The translations under genes were made by a program, and so were the position numbers. This document shows, in pieces, positions 1 through 8,175 of a stretch of 64,000 bases of DNA (the stretch's first letter is position 1; each line of letters opens with the position of its first letter). The stretch comes from Metaruminococcus_A gallistercoris (GTDB taxonomy: Bacteria > Bacillota > Clostridia > Oscillospirales > Ruminococcaceae). The stretch lies in contig CAJFNQ010000025.1 of the NCBI GenBank assembly GCA_904394975.1, forward strand, positions 1 through 64,000. Direction: 5' to 3'. The notes below the pieces were generated by a model. The model was not told the origin of the DNA. It saw nothing but the letters and a program-made list of their open reading frames with translations, and ran no database searches.

Positions 1-141
1 GCTGACGCTGCGCCATTCCTGCTAAAACTGAATATTCCTGCACCAGTGGCTTTTTTGTACTGTCTGCTCAATCTGGGGCGGTTCAAATGCAGACGGCTTT
101 TTCATTATGAAACATTTTTAAAACAACAATCAACAGGCTGA
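1..141. other. Left edge, no supported gene
   Basis: This stretch lies downstream of the U32-family gene. It contains a 6-bp inverted repeat (GTCTGC at 62-67, GCAGAC at 89-94) followed on the plus strand by GGCTTTTTC, which could be a weak terminator for a plus-strand gene ending left of the window. A short minus-strand frame stays open to the edge but has no ribosome binding site. Nothing further can be supported. Confidence 0.4.
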
Positions 142-1374
142 TTACTCACCCATTGGCCGTGCCCGCCGAAGGATGGAACCGGCTTTTGCCGAAAAACCGG
201 CAGGCAAGCGGAACTTCATCTGCGGATGCGGAACGCTTTCCAAAGCAGTCCCCTCCTCATCCTCCAACGCAGTCACGGTAAAGCTGCGCACTCCAGCCCG
301 TGGTTCAAGCAATTCCAGCGTATCGCCCACGCTGAACTTATTCTTCTGGGTACAGTACAAAACGCCGTCACGACAGTCATCCACCAGCGCGACCACATCA
401 TAACCGCGCACATATCCCCCGGTTTCGTAATACTGCCCCTGTTCCGGACGACCAAAATAAAAGCCGGTGGAGTACTGACGGTGGCTCACCTTGCGCACCT
501 CATCAAACAGCCACTGCGGCAGCTTGAAGTGCTCCGGGTCTTTCCGGTAGAGGTCCACCGCGTTGCGGTAGGCATTGGTCACGACCGAAACATAGTAAGA
601 GGATTTCGCGCGCCCTTCAATTTTCAGGCTGGTGATTCCCGCGGATACAAGCCGGTCAATATGCTCAATCATGCATAGGTCTTTTGCGTTGAGGATATAG
701 GTGCCCTTCTCGTCTTCCTCAATGGGAAAATACATACCGGGGCGTTTTTCTTCCATAAGGTGATATCCCCAACGGCAAGGCTGTGCACACTCCCCGCGGT
801 TTGCATCACGGCCGGTCAGATAGCTGGAAAGCAGGCACCGACCAGAAAAAGAAACGCACATGGCGCCGTGCACAAACGCCTCAATATCCAGTTCCGGCGG
901 GGTTTTATCACGAATACAAGCAATCTCTTCAAACGAAAGTTCCCGCGCGAGCACCACCCGTTTGGCGCCCATGCGGTAAAGCTCGGTCGCCGTGCGGTAG
1001 TTGACCACACCGGTCTGGGTGGAAATGTGTACTTCCATTTCCGGGATATACTGTTTAACAAGGGAAAGAACGCCCAAATCGGTAACGATGACCGCATCAA
1101 CTCCGGCCGCCTGAACGCTTTTCAGAAACTCCGGCAACGCGTCAATCTCCTCATTGGTCGGCAGAGTATTGCAGGTTAAATAGACCCGCACCCCATGCTC
1201 ATGCGCGAGCGCGACCCCTTTTTGAAGCAGTTCATCGTCAAAATTCGCAGAAGCAACCCGCATGCCAAAGCGGGTCCCGCCAAGGTAGACCGCATCCGCT
1301 CCAAAACGAATCGCTGCCTGCAGGCATTCAAAATCCCCCGCGGGAGATAATACTTCCGGAACAGACGGCAACAT
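142..1374 (-). CDS. U32-family peptidase-like protein (tRNA hydroxylation protein type)
   Basis: The 410-residue product opens with LSPAGDFECLQAAIRFGADAV and carries the U32 signature around residues 160-200 (FVHGAMCVSFSGRCLLSS, then NRGECAQPCRW). Conserved cysteines there are typical of U32 proteins such as YrrO/TrhP, which support hydroxylation of U34 in tRNA and, in other members, act as collagenase-like proteins. An in-frame ATG exists at 1392 that overlaps the mltG stop (ATGA). I prefer the ATG at 1374 because AAGGAGG lies about 8 bases upstream of it. The gene is the last of a minus-strand run after mltG. The tRNA role is inferred from the family; proteolysis is not shown by the sequence. 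Confidence 0.88.
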   Translation of the reverse strand: MLPSVPEVLSPAGDFECLQAAIRFGADAVYLGGTRFGMRVASANFDDELLQKGVALAHEHGVRVYLTCNTLPTNEEIDALPEFLKSVQAAGVDAVIVTDLGVLSLVKQYIPEMEVHISTQTGVVNYRTATELYRMGAKRVVLARELSFEEIACIRDKTPPELDIEAFVHGAMCVSFSGRCLLSSYLTGRDANRGECAQPCRWGYHLMEEKRPGMYFPIEEDEKGTYILNAKDLCMIEHIDRLVSAGITSLKIEGRAKSSYYVSVVTNAYRNAVDLYRKDPEHFKLPQWLFDEVRKVSHRQYSTGFYFGRPEQGQYYETGGYVRGYDVVALVDDCRDGVLYCTQKNKFSVGDTLELLEPRAGVRSFTVTALEDEEGTALESVPHPQMKFRLPAGFSAKAGSILRRARPMGE

Positions 1375-1391
1375 GATATTTTCCTCCTTCA

Positions 1392-2714
1392 TCAGGCGGT
1401 AATGCCAAATTTCGCACAGTTTGCCTGGTGCTGCTCATAGGTAGAAGCAAACAGCGTTTCACCGGTTTCTGTGTTGTGAACAAAATAGTAATATCCAGTG
1501 CTTTCCGGATTGAGCGCCGCTTTGATTGCCGCCTCACCCGGATTGCAAATCGGCCCAGCGGGAAGCCCTTCACAAACATTCGTGTTATACGCATCATACA
1601 TCTGCTGGTTCGGCGCGTCGATGTTCGGCTTGATGACCTCTTCCACATACAGCACCGTCGGATCAGTCTGCAAATGCGGGTACTGGGACGGATTATTCAA
1701 ACGGTTGTAGAAAACGGAAGCAATCGTCGGCATTTCCTCTTCATTCGCGGCCTCCGCCTGAATGAGTGAAGCCATAATAATGATCTCTTCCAAAGATTTT
1801 CCGCTCTGTTCAATCTCAGCGCGGTAGGGCTCGATCTTTTCTTCGAAGTTACGGAAGATCTTCTCTGCTACATCGGCTGGATCGTCGTCTACATAAAATT
1901 TATACCGGTCGGGGAAGAAATAGCCCTCCATACGGTAAAAACGCTCGCTGTTATCGGTGATCTCATCCTCAAACGCAAAACCAAACGGAGTTCCGTTGGC
2001 AACGCTGATAAAGCTCGCCGCATTGCAAACGCCACCCTGTTCCAGTTTTTGAGCAATCTCATAAAGGTTGTCGCCTTCCGTGATCTGGATTTCCACAACG
2101 CTGCTGTCTTCCGGCGGGATCTGCTGAAGGATCTGAACGATCTCGGCGTAAGAAGCATGCTGCGGAATGTCATGAAGGCCTGCCTGAAGAGTGCTTCCGG
2201 TTCCATCCAGTTTAATAACGAGTTTAAACAGCCACGGATAAGAAATAACTCCCTCTTCCCCAAGCTGATCGGCGATTTCATCCGCAGTCGAATCTCTGGG
2301 GATCTCGATGGAGATTGTCTTTCCTTCTTCCTTGTTCATGCCCATAATATCGCGGAAGCCTTCCAAAACCGTCAGCGAAATAGCTGCCGATATCCCCAGA
2401 ATACACACGATAAAAATAAGCACACGAAGCCAGCGGGTCTTGTTTTTCCGGCGAATCCGTTTGAATTCCTTTTCCTCACGTTTTGTTTCTTCACGGAATT
2501 TCTGAATCTTATCTTTGGTTTCCATATCCGGCAGAAGAGATTCTTTTTTCAGCTCTTCATAGGCTTTATCAAAATCGATCTCATCAAGTTGAAATGCCGT
2601 TTTTGCCTTGATTTCGGCCTGATCCGGCATGCGGTTTTCTTCCGCCTCGGGCACCGGAACGGTTTGCGGATCCTGTCGGTTTTGCTGTGTGCCATTGTTT
2701 TTGTTTTCGTCCAC
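1392..2714 (-). CDS. mltG: Endolytic murein transglycosylase MltG (YceG-like)
   Basis: A 440-residue protein with a charged cytoplasmic N-terminus of about 100 residues, one membrane segment near residues 95-117 (LRVLIFIVCILGISAAISL), a LysM-like region and the YceG catalytic domain. The motif IIIMASLIQAEAANEEEM contains the catalytic glutamate region, and YPHLQTDPTVLY and AALNPESTGYYYFV are typical of the family. MltG cuts nascent glycan strands at the membrane and so ends peptidoglycan polymerisation. The start is GTG with AGGGGAGGA close upstream; that site lies inside the preceding cyclo-ligase gene. The stop shares bases with an alternative start of the U32 gene. Confidence 0.93.
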   Translation of the reverse strand: MDENKNNGTQQNRQDPQTVPVPEAEENRMPDQAEIKAKTAFQLDEIDFDKAYEELKKESLLPDMETKDKIQKFREETKREEKEFKRIRRKNKTRWLRVLIFIVCILGISAAISLTVLEGFRDIMGMNKEEGKTISIEIPRDSTADEIADQLGEEGVISYPWLFKLVIKLDGTGSTLQAGLHDIPQHASYAEIVQILQQIPPEDSSVVEIQITEGDNLYEIAQKLEQGGVCNAASFISVANGTPFGFAFEDEITDNSERFYRMEGYFFPDRYKFYVDDDPADVAEKIFRNFEEKIEPYRAEIEQSGKSLEEIIIMASLIQAEAANEEEMPTIASVFYNRLNNPSQYPHLQTDPTVLYVEEVIKPNIDAPNQQMYDAYNTNVCEGLPAGPICNPGEAAIKAALNPESTGYYYFVHNTETGETLFASTYEQHQANCAKFGITA

Positions 2715-3318
2715 CCTGGTTCCTCCCCTGAACTATCCTAATTCGTTTTATCTCATCCTCACTGACAAGCCAGTGAACCGGACGGTCATAATATCCATGC
2801 GGAAGCAATTTCACCCGCATTTCACGGTAACACACCCCAACCCGGGTACCGTAATACTTTTGCAAAAAACGGTCATAATAACCTTTTCCATAACCAAGAC
2901 GAAACCCTTCTTCGTCAAACACCAATCCCGGAACAATGCAGATCGAATTGCGCGAAAAAGAAGTGATTTTTTTACAGTGCAGAGGGTCTGGCTCCAACAC
3001 CCCGTAGGTGCCCGGGCGCAGATCATCCAACGAATGGATCTCATAAAAATCCACCGTACAAGTTTCCGGCAGAGACACCGGCACACAGACCTGCTTGCCC
3101 TTCGAAAGAGCGTCCAATAAAAGCGGAATCGTATCCACCTCGTCCGGCAGGGATACATAACAAAACAGAGCCTGCGCTTTTTGATAAGCCGGCATCTGAA
3201 GCACAAAATCAAAAATCTTCCGGTCCCGCTCCGCCTTTACTTCCGGCGGGATTGCGCGGCGTTTTTTCTTATACTCCGCGCGGATCTCCTGCTTTAACAG
3301 TTTCATATTTGAGGTCAA
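2584..3318 (-). CDS. 5-formyltetrahydrofolate cyclo-ligase with basic C-terminal tail
   Basis: The enzyme converts 5-formyl-THF to 5,10-methenyl-THF using ATP. Visible family features are the N-terminal KLLKQEIRAEYKKKRRAI, and RLGYGKGYYDRFLQ, the substrate/ATP loop near residues 140-155. The conserved domain ends near residue 196 (DEIKRIRIV), close to the normal length of about 190. A further 48 residues rich in Gly, Arg, Lys and Gln follow, encoded out of frame within the first 131 bases of mltG. TTG at 3318 has a GAGGGTGA site 6 bases upstream; ATG at 3306 is the alternative. Either the tail is real or a stop was lost by a small frameshift. It precedes mltG in the transcription unit. Confidence 0.85.
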   Translation of the reverse strand: MTSNMKLLKQEIRAEYKKKRRAIPPEVKAERDRKIFDFVLQMPAYQKAQALFCYVSLPDEVDTIPLLLDALSKGKQVCVPVSLPETCTVDFYEIHSLDDLRPGTYGVLEPDPLHCKKITSFSRNSICIVPGLVFDEEGFRLGYGKGYYDRFLQKYYGTRVGVCYREMRVKLLPHGYYDRPVHWLVSEDEIKRIRIVQGRNQGGRKQKQWHTAKPTGSANRSGARGGRKPHAGSGRNQGKNGIST

Positions 3319-3342
3319 GGTTCTTCACCCTCTCAAAAAAGA

Positions 3343-3885
3343 TCAGCGGTAAACCACAGCCGCTTTCAGCAAATCCATTCTCCCGCTGCCAAGCAGGCAT
3401 TCGCCCAATGTAAACGCGAACTGCTCCGCGAAATGGACCGACGTTGCTGTGATAATTTTACCGTCTACATAAACACCAGGCTGTTCCGCCAGTTTCGCAT
3501 TCCCCATCTGCGCTTCAAAGCCCGGATAACAGGTTGCGGTTTTTCCGTCCAAAAGGCCTTTATGGCCCAAAATAGAAGGAGCCGCGCAAATAGCGCCGAT
3601 CCACCGGTCATGGCGTGCGCAGAAATCCACTGCATCCTGCACCGCCTGTGACTGCTCCAAGTTAAGCGTTCCCGGCATGCCTCCCGGCAAGATGATCATA
3701 TCCGCCGCGTTGAGGTCCATATGGCTGAGCAAAACATCCGGCATTACACGGATTCCGTGCGAGCTTTTTACCACCACGCCGGTCACGCCGACCATTTTTA
3801 CTTCCAGCTCACACCGACGGAGATAATCCACAGGGGTAAGCGCTTCGATCTCCTCAAAACCGTCTGCCAAAAACACATAAATCAT
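3343..3885 (-). CDS. DJ-1/PfpI family protein
   Basis: A 180-residue protein of the DJ-1/ThiJ/PfpI superfamily. MIYVFLADGFEEIEA at the N-terminus carries the conserved glutamate, and WIGAICAAPSIL places the nucleophilic cysteine at residue 100. The sequence resembles the YajL/DJ-1 branch (deglycase or redox-chaperone type) more than true intracellular proteases, but the substrate cannot be read from sequence. The ATG at 3885 has ACAGGAGGG about 7 bases upstream, so the in-frame start 42 bases further out is rejected. It lies between the GNAT gene and the cyclo-ligase gene, 24 bases from the latter's TTG start, and is probably in the same unit. Confidence 0.88.
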   Translation of the reverse strand: MIYVFLADGFEEIEALTPVDYLRRCELEVKMVGVTGVVVKSSHGIRVMPDVLLSHMDLNAADMIILPGGMPGTLNLEQSQAVQDAVDFCARHDRWIGAICAAPSILGHKGLLDGKTATCYPGFEAQMGNAKLAEQPGVYVDGKIITATSVHFAEQFAFTLGECLLGSGRMDLLKAAVVYR

Positions 3886-3927
3886 GAAAATCCCTCCTGT
3901 TATATCATTCGTCAATGCCACCGGCAT

Positions 3928-4797
3928 TCAGTCCAGAACAAGGTTCATATAACCATCCGCACGGGAACTGATTATATTCGCAGAAGCAGGCTCCAGCGGG
4001 CACAGCATCCCGTGCCGCAACACCGTTTCACCGTGCACGCAGGGGAATTTGACCTGAACCGATTCCGCCTCATACCGTTTAAACAGTCCGGGCAAAAACT
4101 GCTTCAATACAGGTTCTTCCAAATTTGTCTCTTTTACGACAACTGTTTTCTCTATTTTAGTACAAACCGCATAGCCTTGTAAACCCTTACCATCTGTAAG
4201 ATGCAGAATTTCACCGCCTGTGAACGCGGATTCGTCAAACAGGTAACCGGTCGCCTTTTCAGAAAAGGAAAACGAATGACTCATTTTGGAAAGATATTCG
4301 CGGCGAAGAGAGCAGAACGTTTCTCGCTGCGCCGGAGCAATACTGCCGTAAGCCGGCAGACCGAAAGGATTTTCGTACCGCTTTACACAAACAGAAAAAG
4401 CCGTACGATAACCCAGACGGGCATAGTATTCATACAGGCTGTCCGAAGCCGGGAACAATGCTGAAACAGTGACTCCTTTGTTTAAAAGATGCTCATGTGC
4501 CGCCTTTAACAAAGCGGACGCATATCCTTTTCCCTGAGCGGCAGGGTCAGTCGCCACCGCGTAAACATACGCCGCAGGATAACAGATATCGTTTGCACGG
4601 TACTCCGCAGGGATGAGCGTGAGCATAGAACAGATCTCGTCTTCCGCCCGCAGAACAAGTGTCTCAAACAGCGGAAACCCATGCTGATAATAAAAATCCA
4701 GATAAGCATCGCCGTCTCCGAAACAGCGCTGCCAGATCATTCTGCACGCAGCAAGATCCGCCGGGCCAGCCTTGTTGATGCAATACCCTTCACTCAT
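3928..4797 (-). CDS. GNAT-family N-acetyltransferase
   Basis: A 289-residue protein. The acetyl-CoA binding motif A is visible around residues 75-95 (VATDPAAQGKGYASALLKAA), preceded by a beta-strand segment (SMLTLIPAEYR) typical of GNAT enzymes. The remaining 150 residues after the GNAT core (from about SKMSHSFSFSEK) form a second region that I cannot assign, so it may be a two-domain GNAT. The substrate is unknown. The start codon overlaps the stop of the upstream DUF2156 gene (ATGA), which implies translational coupling. The two acyl-transfer-fold proteins may therefore work together. Confidence 0.8.
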   Translation of the reverse strand: MSEGYCINKAGPADLAACRMIWQRCFGDGDAYLDFYYQHGFPLFETLVLRAEDEICSMLTLIPAEYRANDICYPAAYVYAVATDPAAQGKGYASALLKAAHEHLLNKGVTVSALFPASDSLYEYYARLGYRTAFSVCVKRYENPFGLPAYGSIAPAQRETFCSLRREYLSKMSHSFSFSEKATGYLFDESAFTGGEILHLTDGKGLQGYAVCTKIEKTVVVKETNLEEPVLKQFLPGLFKRYEAESVQVKFPCVHGETVLRHGMLCPLEPASANIISSRADGYMNLVLD

Positions 4798-5684
4798 CGT
4801 GGTGTCACCCGGTAACGGACGGTAAATTTCACCGGATTATAAGAAAGCTTCGCGCGCCGGAGGCCTTCTACACCCAAATCCTCCTCACGGTTGACAAACT
4901 CGTAATCGGAAGCGAACATCCGCACAAACTCCCGGTTGATCATAGGATAAGCACCAGGAACCTGCGAGTCAGCCTTTTCCACATGAACGATAAACGTGTT
5001 GGAGTTGACCGGTTCGCCGAACGAGTAAGCGACGACCCGCCCCTCCTGTTTTAAAATACACCCCTTGAATCCAAGTTCAAAAAAGTGGTCAAGCGCTTTA
5101 CGCACTGCGCACATTTCTTCCCGCTTGCTCTCATCTTCTCCACAGTCATTCTGCGCACACCAAAAAGCGTTGAATTCCTTACACAAATGAATGTTTTCTT
5201 CGGTGACCGGTTCCGCGCTCCACTCTTTTTCAATAAAACGGTTGATAAAGTTTCGTTTGGAATGAAGTTTTTTCCCTTTGAGCGTCATAAGACTTTCGGA
5301 AGAATAGATATAATCAAAGTAATCCCGCCGCTCAGCGAAATCGAACCGGCCAGGGAACAGTTCCTCCAGCTTTTTCCGATTTCGCTCATGGCTGACGTGC
5401 ATGACAAACGGAAAACCGTTTTCCTCGGCATAATCCATCATCAGCTCGATTACCTCTTTTAAATCGCCCTCACCCGCCGGAAAGGAAAAATGTTTGGCGT
5501 CTTCATTAAACTGAAGATAAAAGTCCTTATACCGTCCGATTTTGGAATGATACGCGTTGGCCCAGATAAAATTGTTGCCAAAGCAATATTCACTGCCGTA
5601 AAAATCACTTTTTTTCAACAATTCGTCGATCCAAGGCTTATCAGAAAGCTCAATTTTTCGAAATTGCAGTTTTGTTGTAACCAT
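4794..5684 (-). CDS. DUF2156 protein (phosphatidylglycerol lysyltransferase C-terminal-like)
   Basis: A 296-residue soluble protein of the DUF2156/LPG_synthase_C family, which has a duplicated GNAT-like fold and is related to the aminoacyl transfer domain of MprF. Recognisable segments are SEYCFGNNFIWANAYHSKI near residue 30, GKKLHSKRNFINRF near residue 137, and GALVAYSFGEP-like RVVAYSFGEPVNSNTFIVHVEK near residue 215. There is no membrane flippase domain, so it is not a full MprF. The acceptor is unknown. It is translationally coupled to the GNAT gene downstream and lies 6 bases after the thymidylate kinase gene. Confidence 0.8.
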   Translation of the reverse strand: MVTTKLQFRKIELSDKPWIDELLKKSDFYGSEYCFGNNFIWANAYHSKIGRYKDFYLQFNEDAKHFSFPAGEGDLKEVIELMMDYAEENGFPFVMHVSHERNRKKLEELFPGRFDFAERRDYFDYIYSSESLMTLKGKKLHSKRNFINRFIEKEWSAEPVTEENIHLCKEFNAFWCAQNDCGEDESKREEMCAVRKALDHFFELGFKGCILKQEGRVVAYSFGEPVNSNTFIVHVEKADSQVPGAYPMINREFVRMFASDYEFVNREEDLGVEGLRRAKLSYNPVKFTVRYRVTPR

Positions 5685-5690
5685 GTTGTT

Positions 5691-6356
5691 TTACATCCTA
5701 TCCATTATTGATAAAAGCTGTTGTTGAATTTCTTCCACGCTGCGGACCTGGCCCTGCTCATCCACGCAGGACACAACCTGCCAGCCGCGTTTCTCTGCCG
5801 CGTACAAAGCGGAAACCCGGCAAGAAAGCAGGTACGAAACATCCTTTTCGTGAATGTCCTTTTTCTGCTCATCGCCATGATACCGCCCGGATAAAAGCGT
5901 TTGCGAAACCTCCGGCGGCATGTCCAAAAACACAACGGCATCCGGTTTGGGAAGCCCGAGCAGGCGGTATTCATAATCCTCCAGCCAGGAAAGATAATTG
6001 TCCCACTCCTGCCGGGGCAATTTTGACATCTGATGGATGGCGTTGGAGGTCGTATAACGCGCCGCCAGAATAAAGCCGCCGTTTTCGTACGGTTTCTGCC
6101 AGAATTTCTTATAGCTCGCGTAACGGTCGACTGCGTAAAAAGATGAAGCGGCATAAGCGTTGACATCGCCCGGCTCTCCGCCAAACTCACCGGCCAGGTA
6201 CATTTTGACCAGCGCCGAAGAAGGCTCCGCGTAATCCGGGAAAGAAATAGGCGTTACCTCCCGTCCGCGCGCCTTTAAACTTTGTTCCAATAAAGCAAGC
6301 TGGGTGGATTTTCCGCTCCCGTCCAATCCGTCCAGTACAACCAGTCTTCCATTCAT
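5691..6356 (-). CDS. tmk: Thymidylate kinase
   Basis: A 221-residue P-loop kinase that phosphorylates dTMP to dTDP. The Walker A motif is at residues 9-18 (GLDGSGKSTQ), and AARYTTSNAIHQMSK and FLDMPPEVS match the DR(Y/H) and lid regions of the family. The start overlaps the thyX stop by four bases (ATGA). The neighbouring gene makes dTMP, so the two genes encode consecutive steps of dTTP synthesis. The family is certain; the length is normal for bacterial Tmk, slightly long at the C-terminus. Confidence 0.92.
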   Translation of the reverse strand: MNGRLVVLDGLDGSGKSTQLALLEQSLKARGREVTPISFPDYAEPSSALVKMYLAGEFGGEPGDVNAYAASSFYAVDRYASYKKFWQKPYENGGFILAARYTTSNAIHQMSKLPRQEWDNYLSWLEDYEYRLLGLPKPDAVVFLDMPPEVSQTLLSGRYHGDEQKKDIHEKDVSYLLSCRVSALYAAEKRGWQVVSCVDEQGQVRSVEEIQQQLLSIMDRM

Positions 6357-7126
6357 TCAGTTTTCCCCCGCATGGCGCGATAATGCGCACGCACCTCTTC
6401 CGGCTTTCCGCAGCTCATTTTCCCCTCCGGGCAGTTGCCTCGAAGACAAGGCGGTCCTGCCTTCGCAAACAGGTTCGGCGACACTTCCAGCACCAGCCTC
6501 AGCATCTCATTGGCGAGTTCGCGAATCTCCCACTGAGCGCGGTTGCAGCAGCGGTGCGCAAAAAAGTTTAACAGGCTCCGTGCGTTAAACGTAGCAATCA
6601 TCTTGGTATCACAGGCGTTGGGGAGAACAAAACGCGCGTCTTCAATCGCCTTTTTCTCCGCTTTACGGCGGGCGCTTTTTTCGTCAAGACCGGCTGCGAG
6701 AAATTCTTTTTCATGCTTGTCCATCAACAACGCAGTCAGCTGTTCGTAAGCCGCAAAGCTCTCCTGCATCGAGCGCAAGAACACCTCTTTTGCCCCGGGG
6801 CAAGCTTCAATTTCCGGCGGTGTAACAAATTCAAAATGCTTTTCCTGTACATACCGCTGGCTTTGCACGCTGTAAGAAGCAATGCGGTGCCGGGTAATCT
6901 GCGCCAAAAGCGAACGGGAAACCCCTTCAATGGCGAAGGTGAACGACGCGTGCTCAATCGGGCTTTCGTGTCCGATCTGAGCGAGCATCTCAACAAAATC
7001 CGCCGCCTTTTCGTCCGTAAGGCCATCGTACAATGTATCGACCGAAGCGGGGCTGTAACACAGCTTGGCCGCACAGGCAACCACCTTTTCCGGCTCCGGC
7101 GTATGAGCAATGAGAGTTACTTTCAT
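6353..7126 (-). CDS. thyX: Flavin-dependent thymidylate synthase ThyX
   Basis: A 257-residue enzyme that methylates dUMP to dTMP using methylene-THF, NADPH and FAD. The hallmark RHR motif with downstream serine is at residues 79-86 (RHRIASYS), followed by QSQRYV. Two adjacent ATG codons occur; the second (7126) sits 6 bases after AAGGAGA and starts the conserved MKVTLIAHTPEPE, so it is chosen. An in-frame extension upstream is not supported. The gene is coupled to tmk. Folate supply connects it with the cyclo-ligase gene 3 kb downstream on the same strand. Confidence 0.94.
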   Translation of the reverse strand: MKVTLIAHTPEPEKVVACAAKLCYSPASVDTLYDGLTDEKAADFVEMLAQIGHESPIEHASFTFAIEGVSRSLLAQITRHRIASYSVQSQRYVQEKHFEFVTPPEIEACPGAKEVFLRSMQESFAAYEQLTALLMDKHEKEFLAAGLDEKSARRKAEKKAIEDARFVLPNACDTKMIATFNARSLLNFFAHRCCNRAQWEIRELANEMLRLVLEVSPNLFAKAGPPCLRGNCPEGKMSCGKPEEVRAHYRAMRGKTE

Positions 7127-7235
7127 CATATTCTCCTTTCTTACGAATACACATTCGCAAAGCTTGTCCGGCCATAGTTCAGGTGCCGTTTCCGGCAAGC
7201 CTTTCGGCCGTTTTATAAAAGCAGCTTTTCCGGCA

Positions 7236-7255
7236 CCGGGAGGGAACCCTCCCGG
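7236..7255. repeat. Perfect 9-bp inverted repeat downstream of the cysteine-rich gene
   Basis: Arms of CCGGGAGGG and its complement are separated by AA. It sits 25 bases past the stop of the cysteine-rich gene. No clean U-tract follows on either strand, so it may be an RNA-stabilising hairpin or an imperfect terminator. Confidence 0.45.
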
Positions 7256-7279
7256 CCGACCGGAGAGGCTGTATTACAG

Positions 7280-8095
7280 TCAACGTTTGGGTGTGTCGCA
7301 GTCACAATCTGACGGTGACGAACAATCCGTGTTAAGCTTCGGCGGGAAAAACTCATCCGCCGGGAACTGAATGCCGCGAAAGATTTCACAAGGGTCTTCA
7401 GTGTTGCAGCAACACTCTTTTTCCGGCACACAATAATCGTAAGCCGGAACAAGCAGCTGAACCCGGCGCTGCAGGTTAACAATGGAAAACAGACCAAGTG
7501 TTGCAAACACATTTCTGCCCGGAATAACTGCACAGAAGTTGCCGTCAAATTCCGCTGCGACTTCCGGCGGGATATTGATGCACGGCTCATAGCAGCAATC
7601 GTTGCGCGGGCACATCTTTACCGCAAGGAAAATCGGCTCCACAAGCTGGATGCTCGCAGTCGGCAGACTGTTGCCGCAGTAATCAAACCGGTTGATGAGA
7701 TTCGCATCGGTCGAGTAGGTCGCAACATTGCCTTCACTGCCGTACAGAATCACTTTCTTGGTAAACACGGCAAGGCCGGTAACCTCTGTGGGCGCGCTGA
7801 CCGGAGAGGTGAACGCCTCAACAGCCATCTTGAAGAAGAAGGTGATATCCACCGAGTAAAACCCTTTGTTAAACGCGACCGGTTCCACATTCATGTAAAC
7901 ATTAAGTACCGCTGCTTTCTTGCTTTTTACACTTACGGCCGCATCGATGATGCTTTGTGCAGTGTCTGTGAAATAGACCTGAAGGTCTTCAAAACAGTCT
8001 TTGGCACTGCAGGAATCGTAGATTCTGGCCGTTTCAATGCAGACCGCTTCTTTAAAGCCATTGTCACAGCAGCCCGACGAAAATTTTTCAGCCAT
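7280..8095 (-). CDS. Cysteine-rich protein of unknown function, possible spore-envelope component
   Basis: I do not recognise a named family. The 271-residue product contains 19 cysteines, many in pairs or triplets: CC near residue 9, CPRNDCCYEPC near 165, CVPEKECCCNTEDPC near 225, and CDC near the end. There is no signal peptide or membrane segment. The middle looks like beta-rich globular protein. Clustered cysteines, lack of export signal and a sigma-K-like promoter (8139-8165) fit a protein made in the mother cell and cross-linked into the spore coat. A metal-binding role is the alternative. AAGGAGG lies just before the ATG. It appears monocistronic. Confidence 0.7.
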   Translation of the reverse strand: MAEKFSSGCCDNGFKEAVCIETARIYDSCSAKDCFEDLQVYFTDTAQSIIDAAVSVKSKKAAVLNVYMNVEPVAFNKGFYSVDITFFFKMAVEAFTSPVSAPTEVTGLAVFTKKVILYGSEGNVATYSTDANLINRFDYCGNSLPTASIQLVEPIFLAVKMCPRNDCCYEPCINIPPEVAAEFDGNFCAVIPGRNVFATLGLFSIVNLQRRVQLLVPAYDYCVPEKECCCNTEDPCEIFRGIQFPADEFFPPKLNTDCSSPSDCDCDTPKR

Positions 8096-8138
8096 AATGA
8101 TCCTCCTTATGTCCTTATTAAAGCAAATTGCCTTAATA

Positions 8139-8165
8139 CATAATATGGAGAATACGGCACTTGGT
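8139..8165 (-). promoter_or_regulatory. Candidate sigma-K promoter
   Basis: Read on the minus strand: AC, 16 bases, then CATATTATG. The known sigma-K consensus is AC-N16/17-CATANNNTA, so only the last base differs. It is about 45 bases upstream of the cysteine-rich gene. No sigma-A -35 is seen at the right distance. This is a by-eye match to a short consensus. Confidence 0.45.
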
Positions 8166-8175
8166 GCATAATGAA

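Noticed and set aside
1..80. Short minus-strand open frame at the left edge
   Set aside because: Less than 80 bases, no ribosome binding site and a stop just upstream; it cannot be judged without sequence beyond the window.
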